From Bacteroidaceae bacterium (lineage in GTDB: Bacteria > Bacteroidota > Bacteroidia > Bacteroidales > Bacteroidaceae), in NCBI GenBank assembly GCA_900770665.1, contig CAAGKZ010000103.1, forward strand, positions 1 through 30,137: a stretch of DNA of 30,137 bases, written 5' to 3'. Positions 17,168 through 23,731 of the stretch are shown one piece after another. The position numbers and the translations under genes were made by a program. A model generated the notes under the pieces. The model made no database searches. It was not told where the DNA came from and saw nothing but the letters and a program-made list of their open reading frames with translations. Numbering within the stretch: the stretch's first letter is position 1; every line of letters starts with the position of its first letter.

Positions 17168-17341
17168 TCATAGCCTGTCATCTTTCTTTTCATCGACCCC
17201 GTAGTACTGTAAATATATTTCCCTGTCACGCTCAGACCAATGCCCCAAGTCTTCAACAAAATAGTATCCTTTTTGCCTTGCCTTCTCACGTTCGATAGCA
17301 AACCAATGATCCGGATTTTCAAACAAATCGGGTTTCTTCAT
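17168..17341 (-). CDS. Small unknown protein, 57 aa
   Basis: An intact 57-residue frame starts MKKPDLFENPDHWF and ends EKKDDRL. It is highly charged (many Lys, Glu, Asp, Arg) with several aromatics (Trp, Tyr), no signal peptide and no membrane segment, so it is probably cytoplasmic. It lies 32 bp after the cyclophilin stop, and its TGA overlaps an ATG that is in frame with the carbonic anhydrase gene. This spacing, codon use like that of its neighbours and the compact position support a real gene in the operon. No family is recognised and no function is proposed. Confidence 0.6.
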   Translation of the reverse strand: MKKPDLFENPDHWFAIEREKARQKGYYFVEDLGHWSERDREIYLQYYGVDEKKDDRL

Positions 17342-17373
17342 ATCAATTCAATATACTTTGTCTGTCGTTTGAA

Positions 17374-18114
17374 TCACTCCAAAACACTCACGTTCATCAC
17401 CACATCGGTCTTTGGACGGTCACCCATTGAGGTCTCCACGTTCTGTATTGCCTCAACAACCTCCAAACCCTCTTCAACCTCGCCGAATACTGTGTACCCG
17501 CCATCAAGGAAAGGAGTTCCGCCCACTGTTGTGTAAGCCTCGGTCTGCTCGGGTGTGAAAGCCGGTGCTCCCAGCTCCTTGCTCTTCTCCATGGCCATTT
17601 TTGCCAGTTTGTCCTGCAACTCCATCAAACCCTCGCGGTCGCGGTTACGGCGCAGGTTCATAATCTCCTCGCGACGCTCCATCGCAAGTGCGTTGAAGAT
17701 GTTCTGGTCCTGCTGCATCTTCATCTGATGCTCAAGTTGCTTCAGTTCCGCAGCCTTGTAAACCTTTCCCCAAACAATGTAGAACTGGCTGCCACTACTC
17801 TCCTTCGTTGGGTTCACCTCGTCTCCCAAGCGCGCAGCACTCAAGGCACCACGCTTGTGGAAAAGCGCAGGCTGAATCTCGGCCGGAATGTTATATCCCG
17901 GACCGCCACTGCCAAAAGCCTTGCCGGCCGGCGCACCCTTGCTCTCGGGGTCGCCACCCTGAACCATAAAATCCTTTATCACGCGGTGAAACAATGTTCC
18001 GTTAAAGAAGCCCTCTGATGCCAGTTTCAAAAAATTGTCGCGATGCAGAGGAGTCTCGTCATAAAGGCGCACTGTAATGTCGCCCATAGTTGTTGTAATC
18101 TTAACTTTTGCCAT
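17374..18114 (-). CDS. Cyclophilin-type peptidyl-prolyl isomerase with helical insert
   Basis: A 246-residue cyclophilin. Early strands read VKITTTMGDITVRLYDETP, followed by the active-site block FHRVIKDFMVQGGD (Arg44 and Gln52 equivalent to the catalytic Arg and Gln), and SSGSQFYI near residue 107. Where typical bacterial enzymes pass directly to the next strand, residues about 116-196 form an inserted Lys/Glu/Gln/Met-rich helical segment. The fold then resumes with FLDGGYTVFGEV and finishes normally. There is no signal peptide, so it is cytoplasmic. It isomerises Xaa-Pro bonds in folding proteins. It is first in an operon with the 57-aa gene and carbonic anhydrase. Confidence 0.9.
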   Translation of the reverse strand: MAKVKITTTMGDITVRLYDETPLHRDNFLKLASEGFFNGTLFHRVIKDFMVQGGDPESKGAPAGKAFGSGGPGYNIPAEIQPALFHKRGALSAARLGDEVNPTKESSGSQFYIVWGKVYKAAELKQLEHQMKMQQDQNIFNALAMERREEIMNLRRNRDREGLMELQDKLAKMAMEKSKELGAPAFTPEQTEAYTTVGGTPFLDGGYTVFGEVEEGLEVVEAIQNVETSMGDRPKTDVVMNVSVLE

Positions 18115-18217
18115 GGTTTCTATATTATTTATTTACAATCAATTCACTTTATTTCCATGCAACCGGGTTCCATGCCAAGCATAATACACAATCTGCTTCA
18201 TGCCCGAAAATATTCGA

Positions 18218-18248
18218 CAAAAGTAAAAATAAAATCCCGAAAAACAAA
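18218..18248 (-). promoter_or_regulatory. Promoter of the cyclophilin operon
   Basis: On the minus strand, TTTG (18248-18245), 19 bp, then TACTTTTG (18225-18218) matches the Bacteroidales -33/-7 pattern. The leader would be about 95 nt. Confidence 0.55.
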
Positions 18249-18314
18249 CTCTCCACCCATCCTGGCACCACATATCAACCGCAACAACAATTAGTCTTAT
18301 TACATTCACAACCG

Positions 18315-18366
18315 CAAAACAAACACATTTAAAATTGTTTATTAACAATAATGTTATTAATTTTGC
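18315..18366 (+). promoter_or_regulatory. Promoter of polysaccharide block 1 (rfbA), duplicated copy A
   Basis: TTG (18335-18337), 20 bp, then TAATTTTG (18358-18365) matches the Bacteroidales consensus. The surrounding 52 bp is almost the same as 23622-23673 ahead of wecB: equal length, no gaps, 43 identities by eye. The leader to the rfbA ATG is about 100 nt. Confidence 0.7.
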
Positions 18367-18470
18367 GAATTAAGTAAATAAACAGCAACATCCCCAGCGG
18401 CAAAAAAACTGCTCGGCCGGTGTAGCGTATAATGAAAACGAACAACAAATAAAAAGACATACATACAATC

Positions 18471-19373
18471 ATGAAAGGAATTGTTTTAGCAGGAGGTTCA
18501 GGCACACGTCTCTACCCCATAACCAAAGGAGTGAGCAAACAGCTGTTGCCCATCTACGACAAGCCCATGATCTACTATCCCATTTCGGTGCTCATGCTTG
18601 CCGGAATAAGGGAGATACTCATCATCTCCACCCCGCAGGACCTTCCCGGTTTCAAGCGTCTGCTTGGCGACGGCAGCGACTACGGTGTGCATTTTGAGTA
18701 TGCCGAGCAACCATCACCCGACGGCCTTGCACAGGCATTCATCATTGGCGAGAAGTTCATCGGCAACGACTCGGCATGCCTTGTCCTTGGCGACAACATA
18801 TTCCATGGTGCCGACTTCACCCGCATGCTCAAAGAAGCCGTATCAGATGCCGAGACAAACAACAAAGCAACCGTCTTTGGCTATTGGGTGAACGACCCCG
18901 AACGCTATGGTGTTGCCGAGTTCGACAAAGACGGCAACTGTCTCTCCATTGAAGAGAAGCCCACAGTCCCCAAGTCAAACTACGCCGTTGTAGGTCTCTA
19001 CTTCTACCCCAACAAAGTTGTTGAAGTTGCCAAGAGCATTAAACCCTCGGCACGTGGTGAGCTTGAGATAACCACCGTCAACCAGCAATTCCTTTCAGAC
19101 GGCGAACTCAAGGTGCAGACCCTTCCACGCGGCTTTGCATGGCTCGACACCGGCACGCACGACTCGCTTGCCGAGGCGTCAATCTTTGTCGAGGTCATTG
19201 AGAAGCGCCAGGGATTGAAGATTGCATGCCTCGAAGGCATTGCCTACCGCAAGGGTTGGATCACCGCCGAGCGCTTGCGCGAGGTGGCACAGCCAATGAT
19301 AAAGAATCAGTACGGCCAATACCTGCTCAAGGTCATTGACGAAGTTGAACATTTCGGTGCAAACATAGACTGA
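18471..19373 (+). CDS. rfbA: Glucose-1-phosphate thymidylyltransferase
   Basis: Makes dTDP-glucose from dTTP and glucose-1-phosphate, the first step to dTDP-L-rhamnose, in the cytoplasm. The 300-residue length is typical. The N-terminal nucleotide-binding signature GGSGTRLYP is at residues 8-16, followed by SKQLLPIYDKPMIYYP; LGDNIFHG supplies a metal-binding Asp near 111. EEKP near 164 and GFAWLDTGTH near 225 are also characteristic. It opens block 1 of the polysaccharide locus and is followed 7 bp later by rfbC. Confidence 0.97.
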   Translation: MKGIVLAGGSGTRLYPITKGVSKQLLPIYDKPMIYYPISVLMLAGIREILIISTPQDLPGFKRLLGDGSDYGVHFEYAEQPSPDGLAQAFIIGEKFIGNDSACLVLGDNIFHGADFTRMLKEAVSDAETNNKATVFGYWVNDPERYGVAEFDKDGNCLSIEEKPTVPKSNYAVVGLYFYPNKVVEVAKSIKPSARGELEITTVNQQFLSDGELKVQTLPRGFAWLDTGTHDSLAEASIFVEVIEKRQGLKIACLEGIAYRKGWITAERLREVAQPMIKNQYGQYLLKVIDEVEHFGANID

Positions 19374-19380
19374 TGCGGTT

Positions 19381-19950
19381 ATGGAAGTAATAAAGACAGA
19401 CATTGAAGGCGTTGTCATCATTGAGCCACGCATCTTCAAGGACGACAGAGGCTATTTCTACGAATCGTTCTCGCAGCGCGAGTTCGAGGAGAAGGTGTGC
19501 CGCACCACATTCGTGCAGGACAACCAGTCCAAGTCATCGTATGGCGTGTTGCGCGGCCTGCACTTCCAAAAACCGCCCTATTGCCAGAGCAAGCTAGTAC
19601 GTTGCATAAAAGGCACGGTGCTTGACGTGGCAGTGGATATACGCAAAGGCTCTCCAACGTTCGGCAAATACGTTGCCGTTGAACTGAGCGAGGAGAATCA
19701 CCGCCAGTTCTTCGTTCCACGAGGCTTTGCCCACGGTTTCGCCGTGCTCACCCCCGAGGCCGTGTTCCAATACAAATGCGACAACTTCTATAACAAAGAG
19801 AGCGAAGGCTCTGTTGCCTGGAACGACCCGCAGCTTGCAATAGACTGGAGAATACCGGCCGACAAGGTACTTCTCTCCGAGAAGGACAAGCTGAGCAAGA
19901 ACATAGCCGATGCCGAATATCTTTTTGACTATAACGAAAAACTCTATTGA
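19381..19950 (+). CDS. rfbC: dTDP-4-dehydrorhamnose 3,5-epimerase
   Basis: Epimerises dTDP-4-keto-6-deoxyglucose at C3 and C5. A 189-residue cupin protein of normal length. Visible motifs are DDRGYFYESF (residues 21-30), LRGLHFQ with the catalytic His at 61, KLVRC-x-KG, DVAVDIRKGSPTFG and the late PRGFAHGF. The gene is packed between rfbA and rfbD, 4 bp from the latter, which indicates one transcript. Confidence 0.96.
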   Translation: MEVIKTDIEGVVIIEPRIFKDDRGYFYESFSQREFEEKVCRTTFVQDNQSKSSYGVLRGLHFQKPPYCQSKLVRCIKGTVLDVAVDIRKGSPTFGKYVAVELSEENHRQFFVPRGFAHGFAVLTPEAVFQYKCDNFYNKESEGSVAWNDPQLAIDWRIPADKVLLSEKDKLSKNIADAEYLFDYNEKLY

Positions 19951-19954
19951 CACA

Positions 19955-20830
19955 ATGAATATACTTGTAACAGGAGCCAACGGACAGTTGGGCAACGAGA
20001 TGCGCCGTTTGGGCGCCGTGTCACCCAACAACTACATCTTTACCGATGTGGCAGAACTTGACATCACCAATGCCGACGCCGTCATGCACGTAGCAAAGCA
20101 CTACTCCATCGATGCAATCATCAATTGCGCCGCATACACCAACGTCGACAAGGCCGAAAGTGACGAGGCTACAGCCGAGCTCATCAACGCCACAGCCGTT
20201 GCAAACCTTGCGGCAGCCATGAAGGAGGTGGGCGGAACACTCTTCCACGTCTCTACCGACTATGTCTTTGGCAGTGAGGGCAATACACCACGTACGGAGG
20301 ATATGCCATTGAATCCTCTTGGTGTCTATGGCCATACAAAATTGCATGGCGAGCAAGCCATCCTTGATAGCGGCTGCAAGGCACTCATCTTCCGCACAGC
20401 ATGGCTCTACAGCGAGTTCGGCAACAACTTCCTCAAGACAATGATGCGCCTCACTGCCGAGCGCGAGCAGCTCAATGTCGTCTTTGACCAGGTAGGCACT
20501 CCCACATACGCCGGCGACCTTGCACTTGCCATCTTCTCCATCGTCGAAGCCGGTGTATATGAGGGCAACGAAGGCATCTACCACTTCTCCAACGAAGGCG
20601 TCTGCTCGTGGTACGACTTTGCCGTGGAGATTGCCGCAGCTGCCGGCAACGCAAACTGCCGCATCAACCCATGCCACAGCAGCGAGTTCCCTTCACCGGT
20701 GACACGCCCGCCATATTCGGTACTCGACAAGACAAAAATAAAGGCAACCTTCGACATCGATATTCCACACTGGCGCGAGTCAATGGAGTACTGCATAAAG
20801 AGGATAAAAAGTAGCCAAAAAACATTATAA
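19955..20830 (+). CDS. rfbD: dTDP-4-dehydrorhamnose reductase
   Basis: NADPH-dependent last step to dTDP-L-rhamnose. The 291-residue extended SDR protein has GANGQLG at residues 7-13 (Rossmann loop), STDYVFG, and the YGHTK form of the catalytic Y-x-x-x-K. The ATG at 19955 is chosen because it gives the canonical MNILVTGANGQLG start; the longer open frame from 19910 would overlap the end of rfbC and adds nothing conserved. rfbB (dTDP-glucose 4,6-dehydratase), needed between RfbA and RfbC, is not in the window. Confidence 0.95.
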   Translation: MNILVTGANGQLGNEMRRLGAVSPNNYIFTDVAELDITNADAVMHVAKHYSIDAIINCAAYTNVDKAESDEATAELINATAVANLAAAMKEVGGTLFHVSTDYVFGSEGNTPRTEDMPLNPLGVYGHTKLHGEQAILDSGCKALIFRTAWLYSEFGNNFLKTMMRLTAEREQLNVVFDQVGTPTYAGDLALAIFSIVEAGVYEGNEGIYHFSNEGVCSWYDFAVEIAAAAGNANCRINPCHSSEFPSPVTRPPYSVLDKTKIKATFDIDIPHWRESMEYCIKRIKSSQKTL

Positions 20831-20857
20831 CAATCACTTTCAACAGGCAATGCAGTC

Positions 20858-22177
20858 ATGAAAATAGCAGTAGCAGGAACAGGCTATGTAGGTCTCAGCA
20901 TAGCCACACTGTTGGCACAGCACAACGAAGTTGTAGCAGTTGATATCATCCCCGAAAAGGTAGAAAAAATCAACAACCGCATATCGCCCATCCAGGACGA
21001 TTATATTGAGAAATACCTTGCCGAGAAGCAGCTCAACCTGCGCGCCACGCTCGACGGTCGCGAGGCATACCGTGATGCCGACTTCATAGTAATTGCCGCC
21101 CCCACAAATTACGACCCGCAGAAGAACTTCTTCGACACCCATCACATCGAGGATGTCATCGACCTTGTCCTCGAGGTAAACCCACACGCCACAATGGTCA
21201 TCAAGAGTACCATCCCCGTTGGCTACTGCCGTAGCTTGTATGTAAAGTATGCCCGCAAGTTCAAAGAGATGGGTTGGGACACCACACACAAGTTCCGTCT
21301 GCTCTTCTCGCCCGAGTTCCTGCGCGAGAGCAAGGCACTCTACGACAACCTCTACCCCAGCCGCATCATCGTGGGCTACCCGAAGATGATTGACAAGCTG
21401 CAGGAAGAGAACCTCGCCATCAAAGCTATAGCCGGCAACCACCTTGAGGAGGCCGCACACACCTTCGCATCACTCCTGCAACAGGGCGCCATCAAGGAGA
21501 ACATCCCCACCCTGTTCATGGAACTCAAGGAGGCCGAGGCAGTCAAACTCTTTGCCAACACCTACCTTGCCCTGCGTGTGAGCTACTTCAACGAACTCGA
21601 CACATATGCCGAAATCAAGGGACTCGATTCTGCCGCCATCATCCAAGGCGTAGGCCTTGACCCACGCATCGGCGACCACTACAACAACCCATCCTTCGGC
21701 TACGGCGGCTACTGCCTGCCAAAGGACACCAAGCAGCTCCTTGCCAACTACCAAGAGGTGCCACAGAACATGATGAGCGCCATTGTCGAGAGCAACCGCA
21801 CCCGCAAGGACTTCATCGCCGACCAAGTACTGCACAAAGCCGGATATTACGACTACTACAGCAAGGGCGACTTCAACACCAACGAGGAGAAACACTGCAT
21901 AGTAGGCGTCTTCCGTCTCACCATGAAGGCAGGTAGCGACAACTTCCGCCAGTCATCCATCCAAGGAGTCATGAAACGTATCAAAGCAAAGGGAGCCGAG
22001 GTCATCATCTACGAGCCCACCCTCCAGGACGGCACAACCTTCTTTGGTAGCCGCGTAGTCAACGACCTTGCCCGGTTCAAGGCACAGTCACAGACAATCA
22101 TCACCAACCGCTACGACAGCGCGCTCGATGATGTAAAGGAGAAAGTCTACACCCGCGACATCTTCCGCCGCGACTGA
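20858..22177 (+). CDS. ugd: UDP-glucose 6-dehydrogenase
   Basis: Oxidises UDP-glucose to UDP-glucuronate with two NAD+. The 439-residue protein begins with the Rossmann motif GTGYVGLS (residues 7-14), has SPEFLRESKA near 151-160, and carries the catalytic Cys286 in FGYGGYCLPKD. The middle and C-terminal domains match the Ugd/Udg type rather than the WecC type, so UDP-glucose is the likely substrate; related substrates cannot be excluded. It is the last gene of block 1, 27 bp after rfbD. Confidence 0.92.
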   Translation: MKIAVAGTGYVGLSIATLLAQHNEVVAVDIIPEKVEKINNRISPIQDDYIEKYLAEKQLNLRATLDGREAYRDADFIVIAAPTNYDPQKNFFDTHHIEDVIDLVLEVNPHATMVIKSTIPVGYCRSLYVKYARKFKEMGWDTTHKFRLLFSPEFLRESKALYDNLYPSRIIVGYPKMIDKLQEENLAIKAIAGNHLEEAAHTFASLLQQGAIKENIPTLFMELKEAEAVKLFANTYLALRVSYFNELDTYAEIKGLDSAAIIQGVGLDPRIGDHYNNPSFGYGGYCLPKDTKQLLANYQEVPQNMMSAIVESNRTRKDFIADQVLHKAGYYDYYSKGDFNTNEEKHCIVGVFRLTMKAGSDNFRQSSIQGVMKRIKAKGAEVIIYEPTLQDGTTFFGSRVVNDLARFKAQSQTIITNRYDSALDDVKEKVYTRDIFRRD

Positions 22178-22217
22178 CAGCAACACACATGCAGTCTTAA
22201 AAAAAACTGCAAAAAAC

Positions 22218-22249
22218 TTGCAAAAGGCACACACGTTTCATTATCTTTG
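22218..22249 (+). promoter_or_regulatory. Promoter downstream of ugd
   Basis: TTG (22218-22220), 21 bp, then TATCTTTG (22242-22249): a full match to the Bacteroidales pattern. No coding sequence follows for nearly 380 nt, but a terminator follows after about 210 nt. Confidence 0.6.
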
Positions 22250-22328
22250 CACGGTAAAGAAAAGCAGACAACACACAAAACAAGCAGAACCCCAAGAAAA
22301 GTGTTAGCCTTTGAACAACCTCCGGCTC

Positions 22329-22376
22329 AGTTCTCAGTTTTCACCTTTCATTTTTCCGTTTTCCGCTTTCACTTTC
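22329..22376. repeat. Heptamer array, polysaccharide locus copy 1
   Basis: A run of units such as cagtttt, cac-cttt, ccgtttt, ccgcttt, cactttc, the same family as 8136-8234 but with imperfect period. Confidence 0.7.
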
Positions 22377-22424
22377 CCCACTCGATATATCACCACCATT
22401 GGTATATATAAATAAAGCAGAAGT

Positions 22425-22463
22425 TTTCCGATGTACTATTCAGTGCATCGGAAACTATTTTTA
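22425..22463 (+). terminator. Intrinsic terminator
   Basis: A 12-bp stem (tttccgatgtac at 22425-22436 with gtgcatcggaaa at 22443-22454, one G-T pair), a 6-nt loop, and ctattttta following. It could end the ugd transcript or the candidate small RNA. Confidence 0.7.
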
Positions 22464-22626
22464 TTCCCCCGGCGTTTTTAGAGTCAGCGAATATTAGCCA
22501 CAACATACGATATGCCCGGAGGAGTTTAGCTCGCACGGCGCAAGCGTGTCAATGTTTGTTAAAAATACAAAAACAAGCACAAAACAAATCATCCTCTAAA
22601 ACAAAACACAACCTACAGTTGTTAGT

Positions 22627-22758
22627 ATGTTAGGCAACAAATACACCATAAATAAAGAAAGAAAAAAGGAACTGCCAATGGCATTGCAGAGCAAACTATG
22701 GAGATATGCCTACAGCCTAACGTGGGACAGAAACAGAGCTGATGAAATGCTGCAGTAG
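22627..22758 (+). pseudogene. Remnant of an ECF-type sigma factor (region 2 start only)
   Basis: A 43-residue open frame ends KLWRYAYSLTWDRNRADEMLQ and then a TAG. The pattern LxxYAxSLTxxxxxAxxxLQ is that of sigma-70 region 2 at the N-terminus of ECF sigma factors, where the chain normally continues D-x-(F/V)-x-R. The frame stops exactly there and the next DNA is heptamer repeats, so the rest of the gene is lost. It could still be expressed as a micro-protein. The intact sigma-like gene at 23040 is not its direct continuation, because that one has its own region 2. Confidence 0.5.
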
Positions 22759-22788
22759 ACATCCCCCACACACGCTCTGCAATGCCGG

Positions 22789-22856
22789 CAGTTTCAGTTC
22801 TCCGTTTTCCGCTTTCACCTTTCAGTTCTCACCTTTCCGCTCTCCGCTTTCACCTT
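22789..22856. repeat. Heptamer array, polysaccharide locus copy 2
   Basis: Units cagttct, ccgtttt, ccgcttt, cac-cttt, cagttct, cac-cttt, ccgctct, ccgcttt, cac-cttt in head-to-tail order, the same family as 8136-8234. The array leads into ttaaccgcacttcgtgcgc and further short hairpins up to about 22965, a composite layout also seen at 7969-8135. Confidence 0.75.
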
Positions 22857-22980
22857 TAACCGCACTTCGTGCGCTTGAGCCTCGGCTGCACTCGCTGTGA
22901 AACGCTAAAGCAAGCTTTGCGTTTCGCTCGTTGGCACGAGCTTTCAGCTCGGCTTTAACCTTTCTTAACACACAAACCAC

Positions 22981-23012
22981 TTGCCAAGGGGTTACAGTGT
23001 GTGGTATTTTTG
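22981..23012 (+). promoter_or_regulatory. Promoter of the sigma-like gene
   Basis: TTG (22981-22983), 21 bp, then TATTTTTG (23005-23012), matching the Bacteroidales consensus; the transcript would begin about 20 nt before the ATG at 23040. Confidence 0.65.
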
Positions 23013-23039
23013 TAACACAACAAATAAAGCAGAGGCACC

Positions 23040-23513
23040 ATGAACAACAGACACCCCGACAGCATGCAACGCGCGCTGCGTGCCTACGCCCACCGCCTCA
23101 CAGGCGACAACCCACACCTTGCCGACAAACTCCTGGCCGCAACCCTCACCCGCCTCGCAGAAAGCGCCACGGCCTACCCACCCACACTCATCGACCTCAC
23201 CACCTGGGCAAAGATGGTAATGCAAAACACCTTCCGCCAAACGACCAAAGATGCCGACCTGCACGAGCTCCATCACCTGGCATACCACGGCACCCTCAAC
23301 CCCATGCAACCCCGCAGCAGCAAAGAGTACAGCCTCAGGGAGCTGATACAAATGATGTCCCGCCTCACACCCCACCAGGCAGCCGCCGCCACGCTCAGGT
23401 TGGGCGGCTACACCCACAAAGAGATAGCCAAGCAAATGGGCATAACACCCGCACAGGTCGAAGCCCACCTTGGCAAAGCACGCCACACCCTCGGCCACGT
23501 CTGGGACAACTAA
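23040..23513 (+). CDS. Divergent ECF-like sigma factor, 157 aa
   Basis: The protein has 157 residues. The N-terminal half (MQRALRAYAHRLTGDNPHLADKLLAATLTRLAES) has the spacing of sigma-70 region 2 but lacks the usual acidic D-x-x-Q-(D/E)-x-(F/V) core. The C-terminal half is a recognisable region 4 helix-turn-helix: MSRLTPHQAAAATLRLGGYTHKEIAKQMGITPAQVEAHLGKAR (about 106-147). There is no zinc-binding anti-sigma partner nearby. The gene is strongly C-rich at third positions, unlike the AT-rich polysaccharide genes. It has its own promoter and is followed by a hairpin. It may direct transcription of the locus or of something elsewhere. The sigma family is clear from region 4; activity as a true sigma factor is uncertain. 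Confidence 0.7.
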   Translation: MNNRHPDSMQRALRAYAHRLTGDNPHLADKLLAATLTRLAESATAYPPTLIDLTTWAKMVMQNTFRQTTKDADLHELHHLAYHGTLNPMQPRSSKEYSLRELIQMMSRLTPHQAAAATLRLGGYTHKEIAKQMGITPAQVEAHLGKARHTLGHVWDN

Positions 23514-23541
23514 AGACAGAGTTCACAGCCCCACCCCATTC

Positions 23542-23571
23542 GGCACCGTCATTCAATTGAATTTCGGTGCC
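23542..23571 (+). terminator. Hairpin after the sigma-like gene
   Basis: ggcaccg (23542-23548) pairs with cggtgcc (23565-23571), with the palindrome attcaattgaat in the loop. A short T-run (gtttta) follows at a small distance; it is a weak terminator or a regulatory hairpin. Confidence 0.45.
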
Positions 23572-23621
23572 AAGTCCTGTTTTACCACAAACAAACCTTC
23601 CATGTTCCTTTGTTCAAAAGC

Positions 23622-23673
23622 CAAAACAAATTCGTTTAAAGTTGTTTATTAATAATATATTTATTAAATTTGC
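23622..23673 (+). promoter_or_regulatory. Promoter of polysaccharide block 2 (wecB), duplicated copy B
   Basis: TTG (23642-23644), 20 bp, then TAAATTTG (23665-23672). The 52 bp match 18315-18366 at 43 positions without gaps, while the bases outside do not align obviously. The leader to the wecB ATG is about 50 nt. Confidence 0.7.
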
Positions 23674-23731
23674 AAAGATTAGTATCTCACTACTTTAAAA
23701 GTAAAAACAAAGAACTTATTAATATACGATT

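Larger units (their letters stand above)
18115..18470. other. Divergent promoter region between cyclophilin operon and polysaccharide locus
   Basis: No coding sequence is supported in this 356-bp spacer. It contains one good promoter for each strand (18218-18248 minus, 18335-18365 plus), so the two operons are divergently and separately transcribed. Confidence 0.65.
22256..22463 (+). ncRNA. Candidate small RNA of about 205 nt
   Basis: A promoter at 22218-22249 and an intrinsic terminator at 22425-22463 bound a stretch without any ATG on the plus strand. Inside are a pyrimidine-rich heptamer array and an AT-rich inverted repeat (atatat-acc / ggt-atatat). It could be a free small RNA or an attenuated leader for what lies downstream. 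Inferred from flanking signals only; no RNA family is recognised. Confidence 0.35.
22178..23039. other. Decayed, repeat-rich region between the two polysaccharide blocks
   Basis: An 860-bp stretch with no full-length gene. In order it holds a good promoter (22218-22249), a heptamer array, an AT-rich inverted repeat (about 22384-22410), a terminator hairpin, a 43-residue sigma-factor remnant (22627-22758), a second heptamer array, a stretch of short hairpins (22857-22965) and the promoter of the sigma-like gene. The mixture suggests insertion and decay at the junction of two capsule modules. Confidence 0.65.

Noticed and set aside
19910..19954. Longer start for rfbD
   Set aside because: It would overlap rfbC and place non-conserved residues before the canonical MNILVTGANGQLG start.
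22203..22222. gcagt/actgc hairpin as terminator of ugd
   Set aside because: The stem is short and followed by A residues rather than T on the plus strand; the hairpin at 22425-22463 is a better terminator.
22931..23560. 209-residue plus-strand open frame overlapping the sigma-like gene
   Set aside because: Its protein is low-complexity Pro/His/Arg/Gln-rich, as expected for an out-of-frame reading of a C-rich gene; the frame at 23040 has a promoter, helix-turn-helix and sensible composition.
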